Shown: positions 48,130-59,085, counted from the stretch's first letter. The stretch is 64,000 nt of DNA from Punctularia strigosozonata HHB-11173 SS5 (GCF_000264995.1 NW_006767450.1:107728-171727); one strand, 5' to 3'. Notes: generated from the letters alone by a model not told the origin. Program-made: numbers and translations.

Positions 48130-49605
48130 TCATGCTTTTACTACCTTTCTCTTTATCAGAGCTGTCCAAACGAAACAACCCAGAAGTGTACGGATATGCA
48201 CTGGGGGTTCGGCATGAATAATAGCCCCCGCCGCTTGCATAACGTTGCGGATGAATGCCTCCTGCACTCGCACTCTTCGGGCGCCTTCTACATAGTTCCA
48301 CTCGTTCTCCTTCTTTTCCTCTTCTTCCATTTCCCATTTCCATTGACACAAGATATCCCATATGAGGCCGTACCGCTTCCCTCCGTCCGAAAGGATCATG
48401 AGGGGTATTTCGCTAATTAACGCGTACCTGGTAAGATGAAATAGGGGACGTGAGTGTTCAATCACGGAGACTCTGGTATGGGACGAACTTGCGAAGTTGA
48501 GTAAGGAATATCCCTGGAGCATTCTTGTGGGAAACATCCACAGGAACGTCAAAATCATAAGCCGACATCGAGTCCTTGATGGTATGGAACCGCTGCTAAG
48601 CATAAGATAGCGACCCTGAATGCCTTTATTTCCTGAACATACTTTCTCTTCCCATAAAACGATACTAACTCCCTCCGTCCACTGTTTAGGATTTCCTTCA
48701 TAGATGACGACAGCAAAATCAACTCTTCCTTCGTCGTTTGCGATGGCTATCTTCATGTCCTCCAGCACTTCTGCAACAATGCGAGTAAGGCAAGCGCATA
48801 CTAGAGGGGTACGGGAGAGTACTTTTAGGAGGCCGAGCTGGATGGTTTTGCGATTCAGTACGGTTTCATATATTTCATGGTATGAACGTACCGGCGCGTT
48901 CTTTCTCAGTGAGTCTGAGATCCTTATGGATCCTCGTCCGCTTACCAGGCCGAGTGTTTACTGAGACCTCACTCCTAAAGGAGAGGGCAATGGCATTAAC
49001 CTGAGAACCTTCAGGTTGCTTGAGTATATCCCATTGGAGCATGTCATCGAGCATCCGGCAGACGGGATGAATGACATTTGCCATGTCCCATTGCCTACAG
49101 AAGCATGATGTCAGTCAAGAAATGACCTGTGGATAGCCAAGTGTACATACGAATTATCGCCTTCCTTATCGGCCAGCTTCAGCAAAGGCGGACTGAGGGG
49201 AGTGTACATCATTCCTGTCTCTATGTCGAACTGCTGAAGCTTCTCCTTGAATGCATTACGTGCAGATGCCATGTCTGCTCCAGGGTGGCAGAAGGTGAAA
49301 TTATTGAGGTCGTAATCCTCGTTCTCGTCAGAACTCGGGCTCGATGATGGGGGTTCTCCTTTGAAGATTGGAGGCTGAAGATCAAGCTCTAGGAATGCTG
49401 GAGCTCCACATGAGCTACGGACAAGGTCAACAAGAGATTGTGCCCGTGCAGGATTAGACGAGCATCGGAGCTCTCGGAAGTGTGCTATCAGCGAGTTCGC
49501 GGCCTCGATAACCTCTGGATGAACAGAGAACCCTTCAAGAACGGGTCTCAGCAGTTTCCTGGACGGAGTGCCATCGAGCCATTCGTCCAGAGGGGGTGGC
49601 GGCAT
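48130..49605 (-). CDS. PD-(D/E)XK nuclease-like protein RE3
   Basis: Five minus-strand exons (49605-49151, 49094-48892, 48770-48643, 48592-48489, 48427-48130) give 395 aa. The N-terminus MPPPPLDEWLDGTPSRKL and exon 4 of 104 bases pair it with RE2. The core is Asp237 in VDFAVVIYEG and Glu260/Lys262 in SIVLWEEK. It is followed by FLTQLRKYALISEIPL and MILSDGGKRYGLIWD. An Asp-to-Glu spacing of about 23 separates RE2/RE3 from RE1/RE4 (34). The acidic/lysine run EMEEEEKKENEW near residue 330 looks like an expanded loop. It lies downstream of KL8 on the same strand, and 62 bases from HAP5 copy 2. Confidence 0.72.
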
Positions 49606-50029
49606 ATTGAGCTGTTTAACTACAACGGAGACGAGTTTTCGACTTTATAGAGCTGATCATGATCGCACGGAATACGCCACATAGAGCATGCGAGGACGGG
49701 GCGTCCACTGCGAGTCAGAGATAAGCTGAGAATGAAATTATGACCTATTCGGTTCCTACTGTGCCAAATCTGTTTCGACTACAAGAGATGTGCAAGAACG
49801 AGCTCTGGGCTTGCCCATTGATATTATCTGGGCTAGACTCAGTGACGGCTATGGCGAGGACCCCTCTTGTTTCACGACTGTGTATCAATATATCAGGCCC
49901 CGGAAGACGGATACAGCTCCCTACTGGTACTTTCGCGCAACTGTGTGCCAGAAGCGGACAGTTGCCTTCATTGGTCCAATCCCATATGTGCAACGCTGTA
50001 TCACTATTGTTTGTGGTGCTACTTGACAT
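49606..50029. other. Intergenic between RE3 and KL8
   Basis: A 424-base stretch upstream of RE3 and downstream of KL8 on the minus strand. No coding pattern, repeat or known site is evident. Confidence 0.5.
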
Positions 50030-51342
50030 CTAAATTTCTAGCCAATACGTTCTCATCTGCCATGCATTGAAGTACGCGTTGTCGGCGCCATGAGCACAAA
50101 ACATCGAAAGCCACTGTGGACGTGGTGTTGATGTGGTGCAACGCATATACCATTCTTCGATATCCTTCATTGGCACGTTGAGCTTTCGGAACAGCTCCAC
50201 AGTGCTAACGCAGAGTAAGTATGTATGCACTGTATACAGAATGCCACCACGTACTGTACGGCGTCGTGGAACTTGTTGCTTTCGTCCGAAGGTTGAGCGA
50301 GGTTGAAATCAATCACTACTAGCGCAGACGATGGATCATCGTCTGGGATCTGTCGCATCAACATGACATTATGCCAGTTTATATCGCCATGTACGACACC
50401 CATTGCGTGCATTTGATCCAGCTTTGACAGTAGGTCATCGATCTTTGCAGAAATCAACCGCACGATATGATGCGCAATGCAACGGAAGACTCACGACGTC
50501 AAATATATCACAGCGAACACGCTGTTCGATAGTGGCCCTGTCCAAATCGGATAGCCGTATAGCATCTAGGTACTCCAGTACATGCACGATGGATATTTCA
50601 TCATTTGGCAAGCGTATCTGGAGGTTCGTCAGCACAGTCATAGTTGAGAATTGAGAGCGAACAACCTTGTAGAAGCCGAATGAGTAAGGGATCAGGGATC
50701 CTAGAGACAGTTCAGATGCGGGCCGGGTATGATTCGTACTTGCGTACCTTGGAACGACTTCAGTTGACGGTAAGCCCAAGCTTCGATAGCCGCAGTTTGC
50801 GCCGCGCTGCGCCATATATCTGACCAGTCATCATTCTCATCGAAACAGTCTTCTTTCGGGAATTGACATAGACTTTGCTGGTATATCTTGAGGCATACAC
50901 TACGAGGTTTTCCAGCGCCAACACGTAACGTTCCCAAGTAAACCTGGGTAAAGGTGTCCACTTGCGCTCGGATAGGCTTCGAGACGGTAATGACCATGTC
51001 TTGGGGCCGCGCTGCGGAGAGTAGAACGTCGGGGAAGGGGGATACCCGATGATATTTGGTTGTGGAAGTTGCTGCTACAGATTCGGTCCAGGCGTCGGAG
51101 GGAGTGAATTCACGAGGTAACAAGGAAGAGAGTGGCGTAGCGGTGGCTTCGGCGCGCGTCCGTTCCAACTGCTGGATATATGCTACTCCTTCTTCATAGT
51201 TTCGAGGTAGCGGTTCTTGTGAAAAGAAATAGGAGCGCGGTAGCAGTCCGAGCACAAGTTCGACGTCTTCGTCTGCCATGATGGTGGTTGAAGCTGATCT
51301 ACGGGCGCACCTGTGTGGCGTCGTCTCGTCGCGAGACGCCAC
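50030..51342 (-). CDS. Kinase-like protein KL8 (catalytic motifs complete)
   Basis: Five minus-strand exons (51342-50748, 50700-50666, 50617-50495, 50442-50255, 50204-50030) give 371 aa, or 350 aa from Met22 (MADEDVELVLGLLPRSYFF), where family homology begins. Motifs are TQVYLGTLRVG, VCLKIYQQSL, AIEAWAYRQLKSFQG, the 35-base exon (SLIPYSFGFYK), ISIVHVLEYLDA, HGDINWHN and VVIDFNLAQPSD. All candidate catalytic residues are present. KL4 and KL5b are its close, broken relatives in the window. RE4 lies upstream and RE3 downstream on the same strand. Cytosolic or nuclear by default; substrate unknown. Confidence 0.85.
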
Positions 51343-52504
51343 CGATTCCCAGGCTCACAAAAGACTCTTGTACAGCTTCGCTTGGCGTCGACATATGCTA
51401 AAGAGACAGTCCCGCTGAAGAAGTAAGCGGATCCTTGACGCGGATACTTTATCAGTGGACTTTGCCTCAGATCCCGGTGGGGAGAAACAACATTCAATAT
51501 TCAACCAAACTCAAGATAAGACCGACCTGGCACTGGCATATCCTCAGCCGACTACTTAGGGTATAGTTACGATCAGCGGCGTCAACGTCGACCCACCGAA
51601 GCTTTGCATGTCATGGATTCTTCCACTTCGCATACGCTGCAACCACCCTTCGTCTCTGCCTTCCCTTCCTCACCCATGCTATCTTCGGATGATTACCAAC
51701 GTTCGACTTTCAAACACGGTCCAGCACGGCGTCCCCGGCGGATTACAATTATTGGGTCTGGCAGACCAAACCACGAAACCACGAATGGTCGTGTTCGTTC
51801 TCGTTGCCACTTTGTTGACTTCCTTGCCTGATACGACACTGATTGCAGTGTCAGTCCCTTCTCCGCTCCAGTACGCATGCACGTCACCATGCTCAAGTCT
51901 CTTGGGACGTGCACCAGTCTCGCCTTCGCCGCCGTTTGCTCGCTTCCGGGAGGAGATGCTCACTTCCGGGAGGAGATCACGCTGTGTGACTCGTCGTGCT
52001 CACACAGATCATCGACCGCACCAAGGTTTTCGCCCTGCGAGTTTCTTCGAGGGCACGAATGTTGTCGTCCACGGCGTATTCGGCGACTAGTACCCGGCCA
52101 AGCTCGTTCAGTAAGTCGAGCGCGAGGTCGCGAAGACGCTCGAGGGTCGCGGCGTTCAGCTGCACTCAAAGAAGACGATCGTCTGCACCCAGTTCTGGAC
52201 GAGAGCGGAGAGAATCCTGTACAGAGTCTGGGGATGCAACGTCATGAACGTGGGCGCGGCACCGGAGGTGAAGCTGGCTCGGGAGGCTGAAGCAACGTAC
52301 GTCTGCATCAACTTCTCTGGAACCGATGTCTCAACCCAGATACGCTCTGATCGCCAGGGCGACCGACATTCCTCCATTGTGCATCGCAGCGGATCATCGA
52401 ATGAAGAAGATTGGCAGCAGTTGGCATATGTGCTACCCGCAAAAGGCTCTTTTCTGGCATCATGTCGTGGATAAAAGTACTTGCAATGCAGCTGTATGCT
52501 CTTA
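51343..52504. other. Intergenic; unrecognised coding-like stretch
   Basis: On the minus strand around 52,320-51,960 two adjoining open pieces read LHPQTLYRILSALVQNWVQT and then AATLERLRDLALDLLNELGR. They look like real helical protein, but I cannot name the family and see no start or intact gene. Given the gene fragments nearby, this may be another truncated host gene. The remainder (51,343-51,950) shows nothing. Confidence 0.35.
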
Positions 52505-53835
52505 CTACAGGTCGTATTCACGATCTCTCAGACCCATCCATATGAACAAGGCAGACATTTCTCTGGTAGTCAAAGCATCTTGCGGGGGATTGTACTTGTA
52601 CGTGCCATCGTCTTGATCCATGTTATAGGTTGACATAACCTGGCACTTGTGCCTCATTTCCCTGAGTCGATTGTATGCCTTCTGCCCGAATTGAGAGGTC
52701 GTCAGTTTTTTCTTCATGTTGAATTTCATGAAGTCCTCCGCGCCCCCTGTCTTGCCGAGTCCCCATTCATGTTCATCCCAAACCGTTCCGGTGACAACCC
52801 GGCCGTCACAATGAACAGCATAGGGAACCTGCTCCTGAATAACGTATCTTGATGTGATTATCAGTACCAACACATTTAGGAAGGTGATGTACTTACTTGC
52901 GGAACTGAGCTTCGATCTTGCATAATTCGCCATGAACGTACGGATCCATCCTCACAAAGTACGGCACGGGTCTCCTGGAAGTGATATAAAAGTTCTGTAG
53001 GGATCCGAATATCTAGACGCAACGGAATCAGCACATAATAGATGCGCTATGCCGCAAGTTGCTGTAATAAGTACCTTATCCTCCCACAATAGGATGGCCC
53101 GAGCCTTGTCGAAACATTCAGGCTCTATCTCACCGGCTGCGACATTGGGTACACCTTCATCTTCATGAAATAGAACTGCGTGATCAACCGCATCGTTGTC
53201 GGCGCCCACGACCGTATATTCGCCTCGGTAACTAAGATGTGCTCGTTTCGTATTGCCGAACTTCTTCTTGATATAATGCTGAAGCCAGGAGTCCATTATA
53301 TGAACAACCGGCTCGAGTACGTTTACAACAGTCCAAGTCCTGTAGTTCAAGAGTGAGATGGAGATAAGTCGCTGAATCTATGCACTGACTTCACGTCTCC
53401 TTCCAGAACTGCGCCCTTGTTTCTGAGCTGCTCGTAGCTCATCAGATGTCCTGATTCCTCCTCCCACTGGGCAAACGACCTCCTAAATTCATCTATAGGC
53501 CAATTTGGCTCCGTAAAAGCAATATGATCCAAGCGATACGTTTTTGTTGACGTGTAGTTCGATGAATCCTTCACGGGTTTGACAGGGTCCGCAGAACGAC
53601 ATGCATACAGTGTTTCGCTGAGAATGCTAGAAGGAAGGCGAGCCGATTTGACGAGCTTCAGGAAGTTGCCGGCTCTAGCTGCTGCGTACTGGCCCGGAGC
53701 GCTCTCGATATGTGCATGTAGATGTTGCAACAAGGGGATGATATGGAGCAGGTCATCATATGGAAGCGATCGCAGTGTCTCAATGAGCTCCTCCCCTTGA
53801 GAGGTGGCCAATAGCTTGTCATTGAGGGCGCTCAT
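52505..53835 (-). CDS. PD-(D/E)XK nuclease-like protein RE4
   Basis: Four minus-strand exons (53835-53390, 53339-53075, 53012-52897, 52847-52505) give 389 aa. The layout matches RE1, with exon 1 at 446 bases in both. The N-terminal half is helical and carries PIDEFRRSFAQWEEESGHLM. The core has LSYRGEY, Asp201 in VDHAVLFH and Glu235/Lys237 in AILLWEDK. Then come EAQFRK (candidate Gln of the following helix) and VPYAVHCDGRVVTGTVWD. The C-terminus ends FIWMGLRDREYDL, like FIWMALKDHKFDL in RE1. No signal peptide. A nuclease-like fold is inferred. The gene precedes KL8 on the same strand by about 1.2 kb. Confidence 0.73.
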
Positions 53836-54429
53836 GCTGGATGAGAAGGGCTGTCGTTAAACTATCGATTGGCAACGCCACACAAGTGAGATGTTAAAGT
53901 TGCCCACGTTCACGTTCGAATCACGTTGGCTTTCCAATGTGGCGCGTTTCATTCATGAGTCTCCCGTATTTCGAGACTACAAAATAGTGCCGTGATTTGT
54001 ACGTGGAAACGTATACGGACGTCATAATCTAGTATTATGCGCTGCTGAAACCGCATGCGTGCGAAGAGGGAAGCATGCAGGTCAACAAGATAGAAATTAT
54101 GGGAGTCGACCCGGGCAAGGATGCAACACGTCGCGATGTCATTCTCAGTCGTGGATATGGTACAAGCGGGCGTAGCGGATTATGTAGACAGTGTACAAGA
54201 AACAGCGTAATACGAGGCGCCGACGCTACTCGCGCATAGCTTCGCGAACCGGCCACCGATAGAATCAAGAGACATCGAGTGCACAGTCTCGCAAGATCCA
54301 CTCGACCCCGCGCACACGTCACTCATCACTGTCACGACCCCGACCGGGACGGTCACGATCAGCTCGGCAGCATCGGCGCCACTGTTTGCGCACCCGCACC
54401 CGGTCACTGCGAAGGATAAAGAGAAGCCC
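53836..54429. other. Intergenic left of the gene-fragment cluster
   Basis: No gene seen. Low-complexity SDR/ST-type frames start near 54,190 and run into the SIN3 fragment. The point where host-gene homology begins cannot be fixed from sequence alone. Confidence 0.4.
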
Positions 54430-55560
54430 ATGACGACTCCTGGTCAGGTGTTGCAGAGCTCGGTCGAGGTTGCGAGCGAGGTCCATGCGAGAGAGCGCGA
54501 AAGAGAGAGGGATCGCGAGAGAGGATCTGAGGCGAGTGGGAGCGGTAAAATCCCTGTGCCGATGGCGGTGGACGACCCAGAGCACTTCCCGCCCACGCTT
54601 CTGTTCGTCCAGAAGCTCCGGACGCGAACCGATCCTGAGACGTATGCCAAGTTTTTTGAGGATCATGAGCCAAGGAGCGGGGCTCTCTCAAGAAAAGGTA
54701 CGTTTCTTATCGTATTCTCACGTATGACGGCTGACGAGAACACGTCGCGCAGCAATCGGCGATCCTCGCGCAGATGGAGAAGCTCGTGGAGAAGGACGCA
54801 GATCTGTACGCGTCTTTCCGGGAGATCATGTCTGAATCATACATGTTGCAACACAGGCAGCACCAGCCGGCGCACACGCTACAGCACGATCGGCGGTTCG
54901 TGAGCCCGCCGCCACGCGCTCCGGCACGGAAGGACAAGGAGCGGACGAGGGAGTCGGACGAGGGAGTCGGACCGCGAGCGCGAACGAGAGCGGGAGCGCG
55001 AACGAGAGCGGGAGCGCGAACGCGAGTGGGAGCGCGAACGCGAGAATGGGCCGGTAGTGCCGGTGAAACGGAAGCGCAAGGTGCCCGAGAAGGAGAAGGA
55101 GCGAGAGAAGGAGAGGGATGTGAGGCAGGGACCGGAGCATTGTTAAGGTATGCATCCGTAACGCGCTTCATTGGAGATATTGGTTCGCTGATGGCATGTC
55201 CAGAAGTCGAGAGGGCACGAGCGAGATCGGGAGGTCGCCTCGTCGGCTCGCGAGCGGGACCGCGCATCCGCTTCTGATAGAGACCGGTCTCATCACTACT
55301 CGCAGCAGCACCAACTCGCGCACGGACCTTCCAATGGGCTCCACGGGCCCGCCGGCCACCCAGCCCAAGAGGATGGGCACTTCTTCGCGCTTGTGAAGCG
55401 CGCGCTCGACTCGCGCGAGACGTACGCCGAGTTCCTCAAGCTCTTTAACCTCTTCACGCAGGGCTTCATCGACCGCGGGAGGCTCGTGGCCGAGAGCCGG
55501 AGCTTCCTCGGCGAACTGATGGCACATTGGAAAGAGATCCTGGGCTGCGACGAGAAGGAG
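54430..55560 (+). pseudogene. SIN3: Internal fragment of SIN3 corepressor (PAH2-PAH3)
   Basis: Shows LFVQKLRTRTDPETYAKFFE and, after an intron, ILAQMEKLVEKDADLYASF, matching the paired amphipathic helix PAH2. A highly charged RERE-type linker follows (an 18-base repeat encoding RERER units, 54,975-55,050, and KRKRKVPEKEKERE). Then comes HFFALVKRALDSRETYAEFL and KLFNLFTQGFIDRGRLV, which is PAH3. Neither the N-terminal PAH1 nor the large histone-deacetylase-interacting domain is present, and the linker is interrupted by stops and frame changes. Homology ends at CDEKE (about 55,560), where antisense OPT transporter sequence begins. Clearly a dead internal fragment. Confidence 0.8.
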
Positions 55561-56550
55561 GTGTTTGGTGGGATCGCTGGTATGGGCGCGATCAACGGGC
55601 AAGAAGACGTAGACAATGACAGCAGTGAAGGCGGCGAAGGAAACACCGTAAGAGAGCGCAAACATAGTAGAAATGAAGACCGGGGAGTAGGCCCTATTCT
55701 TCTCCACATTGAAGACACCATGGGGGACAACCCTGATGGCGTCGTAGGAAACGCCCGTGTTGTCTTACGTATTGAAGCCAGAGGAACTTGGCAAAGAAGA
55801 CGTTGCGGTATGGAGGATCAGAGTGAGGACCCAGAACCACAGGATGAACGACACGAAGGTGTTCGCCTCCGCCCACTACTGTGAAAGCATAGATTGAGAA
55901 TGTTGTGCTTATAGAAGAAGGAAAGTTGAACGTACTGGAACTACAGGAAGACTGCCGATGTACGCGATATCATGCTGGTGTCGGTGCCGAAGAATTAATT
56001 GACGACGATGTCGTCCGGCTCGATCCTACACACACAGTTCATGACGCTGAGTCGGTGACCAGAAAGTTATCCGGGCACCCAGTACCACACGAAGCTAGCG
56101 AGGAGCGTGAAGCGTTCGCGGATCATGTGTCCCGGATGGCGACAGGCATGGTGTGTGTGAAGCGTATTGAAAAGCGCGGCGTTGATGAGCGCGCCGGGCC
56201 AGATTATCCTCGACGGCTAGACAATAAATCGGCGAAAAAGGCCGCCGAAGGCGTAGCCAATGACTTGGGCAAGACCGTAAGGAGGATTGGGTACGCGAAC
56301 AGCCAGTTTCTGGCCGTAGAAGACACGCTGGGCGGCGATGACCTCGGTTGCGTGCACACCACCAATGATGGTGCACGTCTTCACATTTAACAGCGAGCCG
56401 TCGTTGAGGGTAAAGCTGATGATGCGGTGGCGGTGGCGGGGAAGTACATATTCCAAGCCATTGCCGAGCGGGAGCGCTGTCAGCAGGGGTGACCAGCCCG
56501 GTTGATCTGCATGCTCGGGTCTACATGTGATGCCGTTAGCCAGATTCATG
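55561..56550 (-). pseudogene. Fragment of an OPT-family oligopeptide transporter
   Basis: On the minus strand: YGLAQVIGYAFGGLFRRFIV, then after a stop IIWPGALINAALFNTLHTHH and LLASFVWYWVPG, later FLWLQYV, and finally AYSPVFISTMFALSYGVSFA. These are consecutive membrane blocks of the OPT family (the RRFIV...P..IWP..L.N..LFNTLH signature). Several stops and frame changes interrupt them and both gene ends are missing. OPT proteins import small peptides or siderophores through the plasma membrane; this copy cannot. Confidence 0.75.
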
Positions 56551-56639
56551 GACTACAAGGACGTGAAACATACAGCGCAAACGGAGGGTGACGATAGAGA
56601 AAATAGTTGAGCTGAGCAAGATCACCGTCGGAATACAGA

Positions 56640-57301
56640 GTGGGAACCGAGTGCGCGGCAGGAGATTAGGAAGCAGTCGAAGAACGAGGGGGCGAAGGCG
56701 CCGATGCCGAGAGCATGAAGCCGAGGGTGACGGGCTCCTCGACGGGTGTGGGGTTCGGCGGCCGGGTGCACACAACGAGGTCGACGTCGAAATCGGGCGG
56801 TGGAGGAGGAGGTGGCGCTAGCGCTGGGATACCCAGTACGTTTGCCCCGACGAGGCTTGGAGACTGTGGCCACGCGCTCGGGGCTACACTCGCCGGCCGG
56901 TTGCGGAATGGTGAGCCTGTGCGCGCAGGGACGGGTCCTAAGGGGGGCGTGGCCGGTTGCGCGCCGATGGGTAGCTGTGGAGAGCCTGATCGGGTAAGCC
57001 CGCCACCAGATACACTGGCCTTGCCCTGCAAATAGGGAGGGACCGCAGATGCGGGCGGATGAGGCGCGATCGACCGTGCGGTAGGCGCGGGGGCAGCAGG
57101 AGGGAGGGGGATGCGACACGAGAGGGTGGAGGTGATGAGGCGGCCTGGCTCGTCAAAGCCCGAGCGCCAGAAAATGTCCAGGGGACCGAGGTGCAGGATG
57201 CTCCCAGGGGCGTGCGTCACGGGAAGGTCGGGGATGGAGAGGGGAGAGAATCCTCGGACAAGACAGAAGCGGTTGGCACACGAGGACGTCAAGGAGTTCA
57301 T
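56640..57301 (-). pseudogene. Fragment of TRAPPC13-like (DUF974) trafficking protein
   Basis: The minus-strand frame includes ILHLGPLDIFWRSGFDEPGR, then LITSTLSCRIPLPP, a Pro-rich insertion, and FDVDLVVCTRPPNPTPVEEP. The IGKLDIVW-GE-GRLQTS-type block followed by a VNLEEP-type strand is typical of TRAPPC13/DUF974 proteins of the TRAPP III vesicle-tethering complex. The piece has neither the N-terminal nor the C-terminal part and stops right after the second block. Family call moderate; fragment status clear. Confidence 0.6.
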
Positions 57302-57624
57302 CTTGCAACGGGTGTGGGCACAGCCGCTTTAGACGCACAATCCTCTCATCCGTCCTATTCCTCTGAGCAAGCCCAGAGGTGTGTGACCCTACCAGGGCCC
57401 GTGCCCCTGATCCTGGCGAAGGACATCTGTCTCATCCTCGGAAGTGCCTATGGAGTGACACTGAAGTGGTGATAATAAGAGCATCAAGGATTTACTTGCA
57501 CAGAGAACATGTCGTTAATACAGAAAAAATTAAAAGTGCCAGCGAGCGGTAAGAATGCACGTGACAAGTCCCACAGTATGGGTTGGTCCCAAGATATCAC
57601 GTGTGTAAGCTGGCGCCGAGGCGC
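57302..57624. other. Spacer between gene fragments
   Basis: About 320 bases between the TRAPPC13-like and SH3 fragments. I see no recognisable coding or repeat sequence. Confidence 0.45.
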
Positions 57625-58730
57625 CGGTCCCGACTCCCCAATTGCGAGCCCGAGGGGACGGCGGAGATGAGGATAGAGGAGGGCCAGGTCGTGAAGGTCG
57701 TCGGCAGGGGCGACGGCGTCTGATGGGCGGTCGTCGTCAGGAATTATAGGCGCGGGGAGCGCGGGGCGGGCGAGGGGCAGGAGGAGGAGGAGGAGCACGC
57801 GCTCGTGCCAGAGGGGTACTTGGAGCTCGTCGAAGCGAATCCGGACGCGGACACGGACGCCGATGTGGACGCTTGAAAGTTCGTCGTCGTCGTCGTAGTA
57901 TGTCTGGCTTTGTTTTTTTTTCCCTTTCTGAGCTGCTTATTCTGTTGTTTTGTTTGCTTGTATGCGCGGGCGCGTCGAGGATGTGTGTGGCCCCAAAAAA
58001 TGCCAATTTTCTTTGTATCGGTTTTCACTTGTTGGATCCACCGACGGTGACCTAGAGAGCGCGCATATGGATTATCCTCCAGCTCGGTGGACTAAATCTA
58101 CGCCTTAGGATAATCGTCTCTCTCCGGATGAGCGCATGGGGTCATCTTACACCGAAGGCGCCGGCGTGCAAAACATTTCGGATGAAAAGCCTCCCTGCGG
58201 GTATCCGCACACGCCGAGCGCGCCTCGTAACCTATCCGCGTCTTCCTGCATGCTCTCCTCGATCGCCAATGGAAGGCGTCGGAGGTCGGGAGGCCCGCGG
58301 GCTACATACTCGTCGGTCGCAGATAACTATCTTGCAACTCGCTCGCTCGCTCTCGTTTTTTTCGAACTTGAAGGGCAACTATGCTACACTGAATATCGTA
58401 CGCGGACGTGCTATCCTGCAACGCGACGACAACCTTCTCGCCCACTTGACGGACGTGCACACCGACTCAGCGTGCACGTCGGAGACGGCGTGCAACTCTT
58501 CGGGAACTGGACGGTAAGATTTCTTGCCTGCTGGATGTACTTCCGCATCAAACACGACTACCTTCGGCAAGCTGGTCCCAATCCGGACGAGATCGATACT
58601 GTTCTTCCGCTGGGCTTCTCGGATCCACGTACACACTGGGCAATATGAAACGGAAACCTATATCGGGCCTATCTTTCGTCCTGGCCCCGGGAGCACGTCA
58701 TAGTCATCGGCATCGTGCAGCGCATATAGA
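57625..58730 (+). pseudogene. Duplicate of SH3-gene 3' end and flank
   Basis: 57,640-57,876 encodes the end of the SH3 domain (EPEGTAEMRIEEGQVVKVVG ... EEHALVPEGYLELVEANPD) with an in-frame stop in the middle. The next 850 bases match the noncoding 3' flank at 43,886-44,790. The upstream 450 residues of the gene are absent. Homology runs to about 58,730, just before the DIRS-like element, so the element inserted into or beside this copy. Confidence 0.85.
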
Positions 58731-58749
58731 GCCAATGCGTGAACGTTAT

Positions 58750-58881
58750 CTTGGGTCGTCGTCCGGTTCAAAGCCGATATGCGAGCAGTCGACGTTCTCC
58801 TATGGTGTGGGTGAAAGGCGATCGGCCCCGAGGGGCCGATAACCTTGGGCGCAATCCGAGGGCGAGCCCGGAGGCTCGCCC
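58750..58881. repeat. DIRS-like terminal direct repeat, copy 1
   Basis: A 132-base unit starting CTTGGGTCGTCG and ending GAGGCTCGCCC, repeated without visible change at 59,086-59,217. It contains a GGCCCCGAGGGGCC palindrome. Consistent with the split or internal-complementary repeats of DIRS elements. Confidence 0.75.
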
Positions 58882-59085
58882 CGGCTTGCTGGAGGAACGT
58901 CTCGGTTTCAGCATGTTTTCTCTACCGAATGTATACAGGATGCGGGCGGGCGGGCGATGAAGCTACTACTCGCTGTCCCTAGCTGCTAGTGGGTTCTGAG
59001 GGAGAGAGGCGCGACGCGCGTCGGAGTTTCAAAGTTCCTCCCTCGAGCCCAAGACGGCGCACCGAGCTTCGCTCGGTGCTCGCTT

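Noticed and set aside
6914-51342. Assigning the KL family to FunK1 fungal kinases
   Set aside because: FunK1 proteins have a different loop pattern (HRDIS.xNI) and larger size; KL genes have HGD-xxRN and a DFN motif in about 370 residues.
22311-53835. Calling the RE genes Crinkler proteins
   Set aside because: No N-terminal header domain or P-loop NTPase typical of Crinklers is visible; only the nuclease-like core is similar in pattern.
54975-55060. Tandem array resembling a CRISPR or minisatellite
   Set aside because: The 18-base units encode the RERE linker of SIN3, a coding low-complexity repeat; no spacers.
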